64,000 bases of DNA from Desulfuribacillus alkaliarsenatis (GCF_001730225.1 NZ_MIJE01000032.1:169913-233912); one strand, 5' to 3'. Positions 19,922 through 30,010 are shown, counted from the first letter of the stretch. Notes: generated from the letters alone by a model not told the origin. Numbers and translations: made by a program.

Positions 19922-20165
19922 AAAAAAAAGCACTAATCCCTTGGTATAGGGACGAGAGCTTTTTACCCGTGGTGCCACCCTAGTTAGTGTTAAAAAACAC
20001 TCACTTTTAGACCATGTAACGTATGGTGAGTCGGCTCAACTTCGAGCTAGATAAATAAGAGTGTCCACTATCTAACCTTGTAGGTAGGTGTTTCAGCCAA
20101 GCACACTACTCTCTTTACTACATCATTGATTGATAGTTCTCTTTTACTATTTAGATAGTTTTTTT
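19922..20165 (-). promoter_or_regulatory. T-box riboswitch leader of hisS-aspS
   Basis: A minus-strand leader of about 245 bases holds the T-box sequence AGGGTGGCACCACGG (19981-19967). This is followed by a terminator hairpin with CTCGTCCC and a run of eight T, ending near 19922. Stem I begins around 20130 with the AGAGAGTAG loop E strand. The 3' side of the specifier loop reads GGACAC (20066-20061) just before CTCTT. GAC (Asp) followed by A fits the usual specifier-plus-purine layout, and the overlapping CAC (His) could be read with a 2-base shift. Uncharged tRNA should favour antitermination. Confidence 0.92.
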
Positions 20166-20208
20166 GTGTTGTAATTACAGAATTACATCATTGGTTATCA
20201 TACATGTA

Positions 20209-21666
20209 TTAACATAATTTTGTCAATACATTTACTATTTGATTTTGCTTATTTTGTATAATCTTGTCGATATTTTTCACATAGTAGTCTGGATTTACAG
20301 GGTTAGCCACCCGTTTTATAACACCTGTATCTATTTCTTTGAGCTTACTCACGGCTCCACAGCCTACACCTATAATAGACATCGCTTCTTCCATGATTAA
20401 GATATTATAGATAGAATGACTACCAAGCTTACTATAACCTATATTTTCAAAGTTGCCTGCGATGTTTTTTTGTCTATAAATGTAGTAAGGTTTATAGTCA
20501 TTTTCCTGTGCCCATGTTTTCGAATAATCTATCATATCTTTTACTGGCAGTAATTTAAGGTTCGCAGCTGTTATTTCATCTTTAATTTTAGCCTTAGTTT
20601 TTATAGAAAGAGTATGTATTGTTATTGATTCAGGCTGAAGCTGATTTGCATATGCTAATGTCTTCTGAAAATCTTCAATCGACTCACCAGGAAGTCCTAT
20701 AATGAAATCCATATTAACATACTTAAACATCCCTTTACTTAATTCATATGCCTTAATCACATCTGCAGTTGTATGATGCCTACCAATTCTTTTAAGAGTT
20801 TCATTATTAAAAGTTTGTGGGTTTATACTTATACGCTGTACTCCGTAGCTATTCAAGACATGGAGCTTTTTATCAGTAATAGTATCTGGACGACCAGCTT
20901 CAAATGTTACTTCCACTTCCTCAAAATTAATGTACTTAGATAGTAGATTAAGGATCTCATGAATTTCTGAGGCAGATAAGGTTGAAGGTGTTCCGCCACC
21001 AATATAAATTGCCGCTACTTTAACCGAATATTCTTCAATCAGCTCTAATATCCAACGTAACTCCCTCAATAGTGCTTTTGTAAAGCGTTTTACTTCTTCA
21101 TTATGTTTTACTGTAAAGGAAGGAAACGTACAATAGCTACATCTAGTAGGACAATAAGGAATCCCAATATATAAGCTAATATATTTTTCATTTTTATAGT
21201 TAGCTAAGATTGGCGCTTGCATATTATATATTTCTTCTAATAGCCTTATCTTTTCATCGGACAATAGATAGAACTCATTTAAATCTTTTTTCGCTAGCTC
21301 TTGAGATTTATATGCTTCAGTTAGTTTTCTATATAGTTTTAGTGGACGTATACCAGTTAAAATCCCCCATGGAAGTATGTCCTTTATTTCTGGACTTATT
21401 TTGAATATGGCTAAAACGAATAAGCGAGCGACATTTTGCTTTAATGTCTTATTTTCATTAAATGCTAATACCAGCTCAAGGTTTCCTTGTTTATAATTTG
21501 CCATTCCTAGTCTTAGATTATCGCATTCTTCTATTTCTAGTGATAAACAATTATGACTGACATAGTCTACAACACTAAGCTCTGTTCCGTACAAAGCTTT
21601 ATGTAGGTTTTTTATTTCCACTATTGCTTCCTGGGCTATTTCATCTAAATAAACATCTATGCTCAC
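20209..21666 (-). CDS. hemZ: HemZ-type radical SAM protein (coproporphyrinogen dehydrogenase-like)
   Basis: A HemN/HemZ-type radical SAM enzyme of 485 residues. The cluster motif is YCPTRCSYC, near residue 180, and an SAM-binding GGGTPS follows. HemZ is linked to anaerobic oxidation of coproporphyrinogen III in haem synthesis, although some members of the family have other roles. The start is placed at GTG 21666, because GGGGGA lies 6 bases upstream. No other haem genes lie in the window. A HemW-like role is less likely, because the N-terminal 170-residue extension is HemZ-like. Confidence 0.88.
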   Translation of the reverse strand: MSIDVYLDEIAQEAIVEIKNLHKALYGTELSVVDYVSHNCLSLEIEECDNLRLGMANYKQGNLELVLAFNENKTLKQNVARLFVLAIFKISPEIKDILPWGILTGIRPLKLYRKLTEAYKSQELAKKDLNEFYLLSDEKIRLLEEIYNMQAPILANYKNEKYISLYIGIPYCPTRCSYCTFPSFTVKHNEEVKRFTKALLRELRWILELIEEYSVKVAAIYIGGGTPSTLSASEIHEILNLLSKYINFEEVEVTFEAGRPDTITDKKLHVLNSYGVQRISINPQTFNNETLKRIGRHHTTADVIKAYELSKGMFKYVNMDFIIGLPGESIEDFQKTLAYANQLQPESITIHTLSIKTKAKIKDEITAANLKLLPVKDMIDYSKTWAQENDYKPYYIYRQKNIAGNFENIGYSKLGSHSIYNILIMEEAMSIIGVGCGAVSKLKEIDTGVIKRVANPVNPDYYVKNIDKIIQNKQNQIVNVLTKLC

Positions 21667-21726
21667 GGTAATTCCCCCTAGTCGCAACATATTGTAACGC
21701 TTATTTAGATGTCGGTCAATTGTTTC

Positions 21727-21891
21727 CTATTTTTCCTTAAGTATACTCTCAGTCCATAGTCGTGTATCAAAAAAATCTGGACCTAAATTATGATTATAAA
21801 ACTCTTCATAGGAGTTAGTGTTTTGGTGTTCAACATTTGAAAATGTAATATTTTGCCTTGTTACATTATTATGTTTTTTTGAAATTCTCAT
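21727..21891 (-). CDS. small protein of 54 aa, unknown
   Basis: The frame starts at ATG 21891 with GGAGG 9 bases upstream and ends at a TAG upstream of hemZ. The product is hydrophilic, rich in Asn, Thr and aromatic residues, with no membrane segment or cysteine. Residues 29-45 read YEEFYNHNLGPDFFDTR. No family is recognised. The strong ribosome-binding site is the main support. It lies 60 bases upstream of hemZ on the same strand and diverges from the amidase gene. Confidence 0.55.
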   Translation of the reverse strand: MRISKKHNNVTRQNITFSNVEHQNTNSYEEFYNHNLGPDFFDTRLWTESILKEK

Positions 21892-21957
21892 AGCCTGAAA
21901 CCTCCTTATTATAGTAAAATGTTATTGTAGAGAAAAACAACCGAGAGGATGACTTCG

Positions 21958-23814
21958 ATGAAGCTATACATACGGTCATTTTTTATTATGACCATTTTTA
22001 TACTTTTATTTACATTCACGTATTTAGAGGCTGCAAATAAAAAACAAGCTAACATTGATGTAAATACCATAAATGTCCGTAGTGGTCCTGGCACTGAACA
22101 TAATATAATTGGTACCTTACCAAAAAATTCTATACATACTATAATAGAAGAAAAAGACCGTTGGTATAAAATACCACTCAATAATCAAGAAGGCTGGATT
22201 GCTAGCTGGCTTGTAAGTGTTAAAGAACCAGTATTACAGCAAGAAACCACTTCAATACAAGTCGTAGAATCGACTGTCGCAACATTAAACGTTAGAACAG
22301 GACCTAGCTTATCCTTCCCAGTTCTTGGCACTATAAGACCAACGGAGTTTTATCCCCTAGTTGAGAAACAGGGAGAATGGTTAAAAATTCAGCTTAATTC
22401 ACAGCATAGTGGCTGGGTTTCAACTAACTTTGTTCGAATAGCTAATAAAAATACCGAAGTAGTAGCTAGTAATAAATACGTTACAATAACTGCCAGTATA
22501 CTTAACGTCCGAGCTGAACCAACTACCAGCGCCACCATCCTAGCTAAACTAAGCAGAGGTGAACAGGTTACACTTATTGATGTTAAAGATGGCTGGTATA
22601 AGATAACCTTTGATAATACTACAGGCTGGATTGCATCTGATTACGCACAAGAAATTGCTACTAACAACAATACAGATGCTAATACTCCAAATAATATTAA
22701 CGACAATAATATGGCTGATAATAATGGTAATAACATAGACGATAATGCTAGCAATGGCACTGACCCTAGCTCTAATAATGGGGATGGAGCTAGTGACAGT
22801 ATCGATGGCAATCAAGAAGAAGTAAAAGAAGTTAAGCATGCTACTGTAGACGTCAATATATTAAACGTAAGGGCAGGTCCTAATACCTCCGAGCAAATAA
22901 TGGGTAAGTTATCAATGCGTGAAACAGTAGAGATTATAGAACAGCAAGGTGAATGGCTAAAAATATCTTTTAACGGCAGCGAAGGCTGGATTGCTAGCCA
23001 ATTCGTAACAATCACTACTAAAAACCAATCAATAAGTCACGTTCCGCAGGTTATAATACCAAAAACAGGAATTAACATTCGCTCTGGCCCTGGCACGAAC
23101 TACAGCATTATAAAAAGTGCTAATGAAGGTGATACCTTTAATATTATTAGCACACACGGCACTTGGTATGAGATTATCTTATCTAACTCTCAGAAGGGTT
23201 TTGTCGCTAGTTGGGTTGTACAAGCAGTAGGGATTGAAGGCTCCGCGAATGACCGTTCTATTGCAGGTTTACTAGCAGGAAAGACCATTGTAGTCGATCC
23301 TGGGCACGGGGGAATTGATGCAGGCGCTATCGGTTCGCATTTTAGAAGCTTAGAGAAAGATTTAACTTTGTCAACTGCTTTACTTTTAGAAAGCAAGTTA
23401 AAAGCAGCAGGAGCAAATGTCGTTATGACTAGAAACACTGATCGTTTTTTAAGCCTATCGCAACGCGTTGCAATTAGTAGTAATCATAGAGCTGATGCAT
23501 TTATCAGTATCCACTACAACACAAATCATAATCCTTTAGTTAATGGTACGATAGTTTATCATTATAGCCGAAATGGCAATGATGCAGATTTCGCAAGAGT
23601 TGTACAACAGGAAATTGTTAAACATAATGGATTACAAAACCTCGGTGCTAGGCAAGGTAATTATTATGTTTTAAGGGAGAACCCTCAATTATCTATACTG
23701 GTAGAAGCAGCTTTTCTAAGTAATTATAACGATGAACTTCTATCAAGAACTAGACAATTTCAAGATCAAGTAGCAGAAGGGATTTTCCAAGGGGTCATCA
23801 GATATTTTAACTAA
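21958..23814 (+). CDS. N-acetylmuramoyl-L-alanine amidase with five SH3b domains (YrvJ-like)
   Basis: A secreted cell-wall hydrolase of 618 residues. A signal peptide covers about residues 1-26. Five bacterial SH3 repeats follow, each with an NVRxGP-type motif, at about 30-90, 100-160, 170-230, 290-350 and 360-420. An Asn/Asp-rich linker separates repeats 3 and 4. The C-terminal Amidase_3 domain begins near 440. Zinc ligands are H449 (DPGHGG), E465 (SLEKD) and H518 (SIHYN), and the catalytic Glu is near 583 (VEAAF). The start is ATG 21958, 9 bases after GAGAGG. B. subtilis yrvJ has the same design and lies near hisS. Confidence 0.93.
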   Translation: MKLYIRSFFIMTIFILLFTFTYLEAANKKQANIDVNTINVRSGPGTEHNIIGTLPKNSIHTIIEEKDRWYKIPLNNQEGWIASWLVSVKEPVLQQETTSIQVVESTVATLNVRTGPSLSFPVLGTIRPTEFYPLVEKQGEWLKIQLNSQHSGWVSTNFVRIANKNTEVVASNKYVTITASILNVRAEPTTSATILAKLSRGEQVTLIDVKDGWYKITFDNTTGWIASDYAQEIATNNNTDANTPNNINDNNMADNNGNNIDDNASNGTDPSSNNGDGASDSIDGNQEEVKEVKHATVDVNILNVRAGPNTSEQIMGKLSMRETVEIIEQQGEWLKISFNGSEGWIASQFVTITTKNQSISHVPQVIIPKTGINIRSGPGTNYSIIKSANEGDTFNIISTHGTWYEIILSNSQKGFVASWVVQAVGIEGSANDRSIAGLLAGKTIVVDPGHGGIDAGAIGSHFRSLEKDLTLSTALLLESKLKAAGANVVMTRNTDRFLSLSQRVAISSNHRADAFISIHYNTNHNPLVNGTIVYHYSRNGNDADFARVVQQEIVKHNGLQNLGARQGNYYVLRENPQLSILVEAAFLSNYNDELLSRTRQFQDQVAEGIFQGVIRYFN

Positions 23815-23831
23815 TCTATTCTTACAAGTTA

Positions 23832-23882
23832 TAAAAACGACGGTATTACAATCCTCTTACTCGATTGTAATACCGTCGCTTT
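23832..23882. terminator. bidirectional terminator between convergent genes
   Basis: A perfect 16-bp inverted repeat (23838-23853 and 23863-23878) has a 9-base loop. The minus strand continues with CGTTTTTAT and the plus strand with CTTTGTTT. It serves the convergent amidase and chemoreceptor genes. Confidence 0.92.
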
Positions 23883-23920
23883 GTTTACATTAACTGCAGA
23901 CTTTACTGTATGTCATGCTA

Positions 23921-25651
23921 CTATACTTTAAATTTCGATACTAAAGAGTTCAAATCATCTACCATATTAGATAGCATATGAGCAGAACTTGAGATTTCCT
24001 CCATGGCTGCAAGTTGTTCTTCTGCAACTGAAGCTATACTCTGAATGCTTTGCGATGTATCTTTGGCTATATTCGTTAATTCTGTCGTTGAAGCACTAAC
24101 TTCTTCAGAACCAGCTGACATCTGTTCAGCCACCGCCGCCATTTCTTGAATATCATTGGCTACTCCACGAACTGATTCAATAATATCCTTGAAAACTTCT
24201 TCTAGTTCTGATATAACTTCAATTCCATCTTTAACATTTGTTTGATTCTTATTCATCGCATCAACGGCGAGCCCAGTGTTTGATTGGATGTTACCAACCA
24301 GATTATAGATTTCCTTCGTTGAATTCGAAGTCTGATCAGCTAGTTTTCGTATTTCATCTGCCACTACTGCAAATCCCTTACCCGCTTCTCCTGCTCTTGC
24401 TGCTTCAATCGCTGCATTAAGTGCTAATAGGTTCGTCTGTTCAGATATTTCTTCAATTATCTTAATGAAATTTCCGATTGCTTCAGAGTCTTTATCAAGT
24501 GTCGCTATAATACCAGATGTAGATGATGTGTCTTTTTCTATGTCAGTGATTTTGCTAATTGCTTGATTTACAGATTCCTTACCTATATTCGAGCGATCAA
24601 TCATTGCACGTGCAGCATCCGCAATCGTACCTGAAGTTTCTGCTACACGCCCAATTCCATGAGCCATTTCCTCCATCGCTTTCGATGTTTCCTGTGAGCT
24701 TACGACTTGATTTTCTGTACCATCTGCAATCTGATCTATAGCAATTGACATATTATTTGTAGCATTAGTAGTTTCTTCTGCACTTTGCGATAATTCAACA
24801 GAAGCATTATTTACTTTATCTGCGTTAGCCTGAATATTAGTCAGTACCTCACTCATACTATTTTTAATCACCAGAAACACATGCCCAAGCTTACCGATTT
24901 CGTCATTTCGTCTAAGTATACCGTCTGGTATATTGTGTGTAAAATCACCTTCAGCCATCCTAGAGCCAATTTCAGTTACATCAGCAACTGGTCTAATAAT
25001 CAATCTATTCGCAAACAAAAACGCCGCTAACAAACTAATAATAGTGATTCCTATAATGAACACTATATTGATACTTCTGCGCTCCGCAAATACTTCATTC
25101 ACATCATTTACGTAGACTCCAGTTCCAATAATCCACTCCCAAGGTTCAAAGCCAGCAACATAAGAAATTTTCGGCTCTACCCTGTTTGTGTCATCATAAT
25201 ATTGCCAATGATACGGAACGTAACCAGCACCTTCTTGATTAACAACATTTACAAACTCTACAAAAAGCGCAAGTCCTTCAGTATCCTTAACTCCAGAAAC
25301 ATCCTGACCTTCTAAATCTGGTCTGAATGGATGCATTACTATATTTGGATGGTAGTCATTAATCCAGTAGTAATCCAGTAGTTCGTCTCCAAAACGCAAT
25401 GCACGAACTGACTGTATCGCCCCCAACTGTGCTTCTTCTCTAGTTAACTCTCCACTAAGCTCTCGCTCATAATAGTATTCAAGCAACGAAACCCCAATAT
25501 CTACCATATCTTTTGTCTGTATTTGTTTCTCGTTTAGTAAGTCTGATTTAATATTAGGAATTGTAAAGACAAAACTAAACAGTATAAATAAGACAATCGG
25601 TATAATTGAAATAATTGCTAACCGTCCTTTAATGCCCTTGAAAAAATCCAT
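23921..25651 (-). CDS. methyl-accepting chemotaxis protein, Cache type
   Basis: A membrane chemoreceptor of 576 residues. A first helix (about 10-30) is followed by an extracellular single-Cache-like sensor (35-190) with [17 protein letters not shown], typical of sCache_2. A second helix (about 195-215), a HAMP domain and the signalling domain follow. The tip [20 protein letters not shown] binds CheA/CheW. The start is placed at ATG 25651, with AGGAG 8 bases upstream; a GTG three codons earlier is possible. The ligand is unknown; small organic acids are common for this sensor type. It is a single gene with its own terminator. Confidence 0.93.
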   Translation of the reverse strand: MDFFKGIKGRLAIISIIPIVLFILFSFVFTIPNIKSDLLNEKQIQTKDMVDIGVSLLEYYYERELSGELTREEAQLGAIQSVRALRFGDELLDYYWINDYHPNIVMHPFRPDLEGQDVSGVKDTEGLALFVEFVNVVNQEGAGYVPYHWQYYDDTNRVEPKISYVAGFEPWEWIIGTGVYVNDVNEVFAERRSINIVFIIGITIISLLAAFLFANRLIIRPVADVTEIGSRMAEGDFTHNIPDGILRRNDEIGKLGHVFLVIKNSMSEVLTNIQANADKVNNASVELSQSAEETTNATNNMSIAIDQIADGTENQVVSSQETSKAMEEMAHGIGRVAETSGTIADAARAMIDRSNIGKESVNQAISKITDIEKDTSSTSGIIATLDKDSEAIGNFIKIIEEISEQTNLLALNAAIEAARAGEAGKGFAVVADEIRKLADQTSNSTKEIYNLVGNIQSNTGLAVDAMNKNQTNVKDGIEVISELEEVFKDIIESVRGVANDIQEMAAVAEQMSAGSEEVSASTTELTNIAKDTSQSIQSIASVAEEQLAAMEEISSSAHMLSNMVDDLNSLVSKFKV

Positions 25652-25811
25652 ATTTACCACTCCTATAATTCACTAGTACTGCTATCTTTATATTATAAGA
25701 ATTATACTATAATAACAAGTATAAATACTTACTTGTTATACATTAAGATTCCACCAAAAAACGTAAAAAAACCCATCTAAATTTGATGGGTTTAATAATC
25801 ATATGAGGAAT

Positions 25812-25895
25812 TGGTGCGAGGGAAGGGACTTGAACCCTCACGTCTTGCGACACAGACCCCTCAAGCCTGCGTGTCTGCCATTCCACCACCCTCGC
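25812..25895 (-). tRNA. tRNA-Leu (anticodon GAG)
   Basis: An 84-base type II tRNA with encoded CCA. The acceptor GCGAGGG pairs with CCCTCGC. The anticodon loop TTGAGGG gives GAG. The variable arm TGTCGCAAGACG and the T-loop GGTTCAAGTCC are present. Confidence 0.95.
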
Positions 25896-25917
25896 TTATT
25901 CAAGCGAATAAAAAAAA

Positions 25918-25993
25918 TGGTGGTTCGGGACGGAATCGAACCGCCGACACGTGGATTTTCAGTCCACTGCTCTACCGACTGAGCTACCGAACC
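25918..25993 (-). tRNA. tRNA-Phe (anticodon GAA)
   Basis: A 76-base tRNA with encoded CCA. The acceptor GGTTCGG pairs with CCGAACC. The anticodon loop CTGAAAA gives GAA, and the T-loop GGTTCGATTCC is present. It lies 22 bases from tRNA-Leu, so they are probably co-transcribed. Confidence 0.96.
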
Positions 25994-26001
25994 AGATCTA
26001 C

Positions 26002-26390
26002 AAGTATTGCTATAAGCCACGTTCTGTACCTCATTTCTGAGGTAGCAGCCATCTATCTATCAAATAACGAATTTGTCGCAAATCCATTATTCAATCCATC
26101 CGTCAGTTCTTATTCCCTCCGGATAGCTCCCTTACCATAATTTAGGTTTCTCGCAAGTGGGGTTTACCTCGTTCCACTCCTTTTGTCGCCAAAAGGACTT
26201 CGTCACTGTGGCACTTTCAGGCTATTCTGAACTCAGTGAGTCCATTTCACCGCCGTCAGCACTTTCATACTGCCCTGACTTATTTTTTCGTCAGGCACCC
26301 AAACTCTAAGCATCACAGCTTAGGCGAGCGTGGACTTTCCTCAACACTACACTTTTCAATGTAGTACTGCGACTGCTCACAATACTCGTA
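26002..26390 (-). ncRNA. rnpB: RNase P RNA, type B
   Basis: The catalytic RNA that removes tRNA 5' leaders. Universal segments are visible: GAGGAAAGTCCACGCTCGC near the 5' end, GAAAGTGCCACAGTGACGAAG in the middle as split core motifs, GGAACGAGGTAAACCCC, and ACAGAACGTGGCTTATAG near the 3' end. The ends pair to form P1 (ACGAGTATTGT with GCAATACTTGT). Length and layout fit the Bacillus type B form. It is embedded in a tRNA cluster on the same strand. Confidence 0.96.
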
Positions 26391-26401
26391 TAGATATACC
26401 T

Positions 26402-26495
26402 TGGCGGAGTGAGAGGGATTCGAACCCTCGATACGACTATAAATCGTATACTCGCTTAGCAGGCGAGCGCCTTCAGCCGACTCGGCCATCACTCC
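26402..26495 (-). tRNA. tRNA-Ser (anticodon GCT)
   Basis: A 94-base type II tRNA with encoded CCA. The acceptor GGAGTGA pairs with TCACTCC. The anticodon loop CTGCTAA gives GCT, which reads AGC/AGU. A long variable arm is present. It ends 11 bases before the predicted 5' end of RNase P RNA. Confidence 0.96.
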
Positions 26496-26562
26496 ATCAA
26501 GCACTAAATAAATAGCGACAAGATATAGTTTATCATATTCAGAAGCAATTTGCAATAGATTT

Positions 26563-27198
26563 TTAGAAGACCCTTGAAGAAATGTATGGATTATGCTTCA
26601 TTTCATGTTCAATTGTAGTATCTTCGTTATGTCCAGGATATACTAGTGTGTCCTTTGGTAACTCTAACAGCTTTTCTTGAATTGATGTCATTAATTGTCT
26701 CATTGAGCCGCCAGGAAAATCTGTCCGACCTACCGAACCTGCGAAAAGAGTATCACCACTAAACAGTCTATTATCAATGTAATAGCATACTCCACCTGGA
26801 GTATGTCCAGGAGTATGTAATACCTTCACTTGCATATTACCAACCTCTATAACTTCTCCGTCTTGTAAAATCTTTTCAGCTGGCTTAAAGCTATAGCCTG
26901 CTCCCATGTAAGTTGAAAGATTATCATTAGCTTCTGTTAATTTGTTCTGGTCCTGCTCGTGAATACATACACTTGCTCCAGTATGCTTACGAAGTTCATC
27001 AATACCCAGAATATGATCGAAATGCCCGTGAGTTAGTAGTATGTGCGTTACCTTAATGTTATCTTCTTCTATAGTTTGGATGATTTGATTTAGCTCTAAT
27101 CCTCCAGGGTCAACTATAAACCCTTCCGAGTTTTTTTCCTTTGCTACAATATAACAATTTGCCTCAACTGGACCAATAGGAAACTTATGGATAATCAT
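26563..27198 (-). CDS. MBL-fold metallo-hydrolase (glyoxalase II-like)
   Basis: A cytosolic metallo-beta-lactamase-fold hydrolase of 211 residues. The metal-binding motif THGHFDHI is near residues 55-62, a second histidine lies in HTPGHTPGG (near 130), an aspartate in FSGDTLF and a last histidine in YPGHNEDTT. This pattern fits the YqgX/GloB-like thioesterase group, probably acting on glutathione-free thioesters or acylated small molecules. It lies directly downstream of relA, an association common in Bacillota. The substrate is unknown. Confidence 0.9.
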   Translation of the reverse strand: MIIHKFPIGPVEANCYIVAKEKNSEGFIVDPGGLELNQIIQTIEEDNIKVTHILLTHGHFDHILGIDELRKHTGASVCIHEQDQNKLTEANDNLSTYMGAGYSFKPAEKILQDGEVIEVGNMQVKVLHTPGHTPGGVCYYIDNRLFSGDTLFAGSVGRTDFPGGSMRQLMTSIQEKLLELPKDTLVYPGHNEDTTIEHEMKHNPYISSRVF

Positions 27199-27231
27199 AT
27201 CCCTTCACCCTTTCAATTGTTTAATAGTCTG

Positions 27232-29400
27232 TTACTGCATAACTCTTCTAACTGAGTATACATCGCGCACTTTTTTAATTCTTTCTACTATTGTTCGCAG
27301 ATGTTCTACATTTCGAATTGATATTGTAAGGTGCATAATTGCTCGCTTATTTCTATCGCCTTTACCAGAAGCAGCGTTTATATCTGTCTTTGTTTCTGAT
27401 ACTGCTTGCATAACCTCATTTAAAATCATAGGTCTATCTAAACCAATAATCTCCAAATCCACCGTGTAAGATGATTCTGTTTCACTTTCCCACTCTACGG
27501 GTATTATGCGTTCTTGATGTTCATCATTTTTAACGTTTGCACAATCTGTGCGATGTACAGAAACTCCTCGTCCTTTGGTAATATAACCGATAATGTCATC
27601 ACCTGGAACTGGGCTACAGCATTTCGAAAAACGTACTAATAAGTTATCTACACCTTTTACACGTACTCCATGTGGCTGCTTTTTCCGTTTCTTAAACATT
27701 GCTTGCGATTTACTATTATCAACAATTGCGGTTATAGAGTCTTCCTTCGCCTGTTCATGCCGTTGCTTTTCAGTTAGCCTCATAGCAACTTGTTGAGCAC
27801 TAATACCATTATAGCCAATAGCCGCAAACAAATCCTGATCTGTAGCGAAATTGAATTTTCTACTAATATCAGCCAACTGCTGACTAGTTAAAAATTGACC
27901 TGGCTCAAAACCAAGCTTTTTTATTTCCTTCTCTAACAGTTCCTTACCCTTATGGATATTTTCATCACGCTTTTGTTTTTTGTACCACTGACGGATTTTC
28001 GCCTTAGCTTGGCTTGACTGTGCAATTTTAAGCCAATCGCGGCTAGGACCAAAGCTTTGTTTCGATGTCAAAATTTCAATAATATCCCCTGTTTTCAATC
28101 GATAATCTAATGGTACGATTCGTCCATTAACCTTAGCTCCTACAGTCGCGTTCCCTACATCGGTATGCACACGATAAGCAAAATCGATCGGCACGGACCC
28201 CACAGGTAATTCAAATACATCGCCCTTTGGCGTAAACACAAACACATCATCAGCATATAGGTCTAGCTTTATGTTCTCTACGAATTCGTTAGCATCACTC
28301 AAATCCTGCTGTAAATCCAATAGCTCTTTAAACCAAGCTATTTTCTGCTCTAAATTGCTACTTTGAATCTTTTTATTTTCCTTATACGCCCAATGAGCAG
28401 CAATCCCAAATTCTGCTGTATGGTGCATATCCCATGTGCGAATTTGAATTTCAAAAGGCTTACCCTGTGGTCCAACTACTGTCGTATGTAGTGATTGGTA
28501 CATATTAACCTTAGGCATTGCAATATAGTCTTTAAACCTTCCTGGCATGGGCTTCCATATAGTATGCACGACACCTAAAACTGCATAACAATCCTTAATA
28601 TTATCTACAATGACGCGCACAGCAAGTAAATCATAGATTTCATCAAAGCGTTTATTTTGATTTACCATTTTCCGATGAATACTATATATATGCTTAGGCC
28701 GCCCAGATATATCTGCTTCAATCTCCATTTGTTCTAGACGAGATTTCAAATCGCTTTTTATTGTTTCTATGAAGTTTTCTCTATCCTTACGCTTTTGTGT
28801 CATAAGGTTCACTATCTTATAATATTGACTAGGCTCTAAATATCGAAACGAAATATCTTCGAGCTCCCATTTAATAGTCGATATACCTAATCGATGGGCT
28901 AAAGGCGCAAAAATCTCTAATGTTTCTCTGGCTATGCGCTTCTGTTTTTCTGGCGGCAACGGCTTTAACGTACGAATATTATTCAGGCGATCAGCTAATT
29001 TTATTAATAAAACCCGAATGTCCTTCGCCATCGCTAATAGCATCTTACGTAAATTCTCGGCCTGTTGCTCCTCTTTCGAGCGGAACTTGATTTTAGATAA
29101 TTTAGTAACACTATCGACTAGAATAGCTACTTCTTTACCAAACTTCTTCTCTATATCCTCTAGTGTAGTAGGTGTATCCTCAACTACATCATGTAATAAA
29201 GCTGCCATTATTGCTTCTGCATCTAATTTTAATTCTGCAGTAATAATAGCTACTTCAACTGGGTGCACAATATAGTCTTCACCAGAAATTCGCTTCTGAC
29301 CTTCGTGAGCTTGTGCCGCTTCTTCATATGCTAATTTTATTCTTTCTATATCATTTGCTTGGTAGTCCTTTATTTTGTCTAACAGGGCCTCAAAGCTCAT
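27232..29400 (-). CDS. relA: bifunctional (p)ppGpp synthetase/hydrolase
   Basis: Makes and degrades the alarmone (p)ppGpp in amino-acid starvation. The HD hydrolase domain has HD at residues 70-71 and ED at 74-75 (LLHDVVED). The synthetase domain around 230-350 has RPKHIYSIHRKM. TGS (about 390-450) and a C-terminal ACT domain (about 645-720) regulate it through the ribosome. The start is placed at ATG 29400, 8 bases after AGGTGA; a GTG four codons earlier lies inside that site. The active-site hydrolase residues look intact. It follows apt, as in Bacillus. Confidence 0.96.
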   Translation of the reverse strand: MSFEALLDKIKDYQANDIERIKLAYEEAAQAHEGQKRISGEDYIVHPVEVAIITAELKLDAEAIMAALLHDVVEDTPTTLEDIEKKFGKEVAILVDSVTKLSKIKFRSKEEQQAENLRKMLLAMAKDIRVLLIKLADRLNNIRTLKPLPPEKQKRIARETLEIFAPLAHRLGISTIKWELEDISFRYLEPSQYYKIVNLMTQKRKDRENFIETIKSDLKSRLEQMEIEADISGRPKHIYSIHRKMVNQNKRFDEIYDLLAVRVIVDNIKDCYAVLGVVHTIWKPMPGRFKDYIAMPKVNMYQSLHTTVVGPQGKPFEIQIRTWDMHHTAEFGIAAHWAYKENKKIQSSNLEQKIAWFKELLDLQQDLSDANEFVENIKLDLYADDVFVFTPKGDVFELPVGSVPIDFAYRVHTDVGNATVGAKVNGRIVPLDYRLKTGDIIEILTSKQSFGPSRDWLKIAQSSQAKAKIRQWYKKQKRDENIHKGKELLEKEIKKLGFEPGQFLTSQQLADISRKFNFATDQDLFAAIGYNGISAQQVAMRLTEKQRHEQAKEDSITAIVDNSKSQAMFKKRKKQPHGVRVKGVDNLLVRFSKCCSPVPGDDIIGYITKGRGVSVHRTDCANVKNDEHQERIIPVEWESETESSYTVDLEIIGLDRPMILNEVMQAVSETKTDINAASGKGDRNKRAIMHLTISIRNVEHLRTIVERIKKVRDVYSVRRVMQ

Positions 29401-29482
29401 GGGATTACTCACCTATTTCTAAAAAATAACTTTCATATAAATATTACTCTACATTGTAGCATGCATAGTGCTAGTTGCAAAA

Positions 29483-29995
29483 TTAATATTTTAAAATACT
29501 ATAGATATCGTATTGATCAATCTTGCTTCTTCCCTCTAAAAATGTAAGCTCAATCAAAAAAGCAATTCCTACTACTTCTCCTCCAAGATTTTCTACAAGT
29601 TTAGCTGCTGATTGCACTGTACCACCTGTTGCTAATAAATCATCACAGATAACTACTCTTTGACCAGGCTGAATTGCATCCTTGTGTATCTCTAATGCGT
29701 CACTTCCATATTCAAGACTATATTCCACGCGTTCCGTCTCTGCTGGCAGTTTCCCAGGTTTTCTTACAGGTACAAATCCAGCTCCAGTATTATATGCTAC
29801 TGGTGTGCCAAGAATAAAGCCCCTTGACTCAGGTCCAATAATTATATCTGCTTGTTTGCTTTTGCAGAATTCTGTAATTTTATCTATTGTATATCTTAGT
29901 GCTTCACCATCCTTTAACAGGGTGGTAATGTCTTTAAATTGAACACCTTCTATAGGGTAATCAGGAATGTTTCTTATTTTTTCATGTAGATTCAT
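29483..29995 (-). CDS. apt: adenine phosphoribosyltransferase
   Basis: Salvages adenine with PRPP to give AMP. The PRPP-binding motif VVICDDLLATGGT is visible near residue 120. Starting at ATG 29995, behind GGAGGAG, the protein has 170 residues, the same as B. subtilis Apt; a start five codons earlier would use the ATG that overlaps the site. It lies between recJ and relA, the usual Bacillus order. Confidence 0.97.
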   Translation of the reverse strand: MNLHEKIRNIPDYPIEGVQFKDITTLLKDGEALRYTIDKITEFCKSKQADIIIGPESRGFILGTPVAYNTGAGFVPVRKPGKLPAETERVEYSLEYGSDALEIHKDAIQPGQRVVICDDLLATGGTVQSAAKLVENLGGEVVGIAFLIELTFLEGRSKIDQYDIYSILKY

Positions 29996-30010
29996 TGTAA
30001 TCTCCTCCAT

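Noticed and set aside
25838..26140. Short ORFs on both strands between 25.8 and 26.5 kb
   Set aside because: They fall on tRNA and RNase P RNA genes, whose structures explain the sequence.
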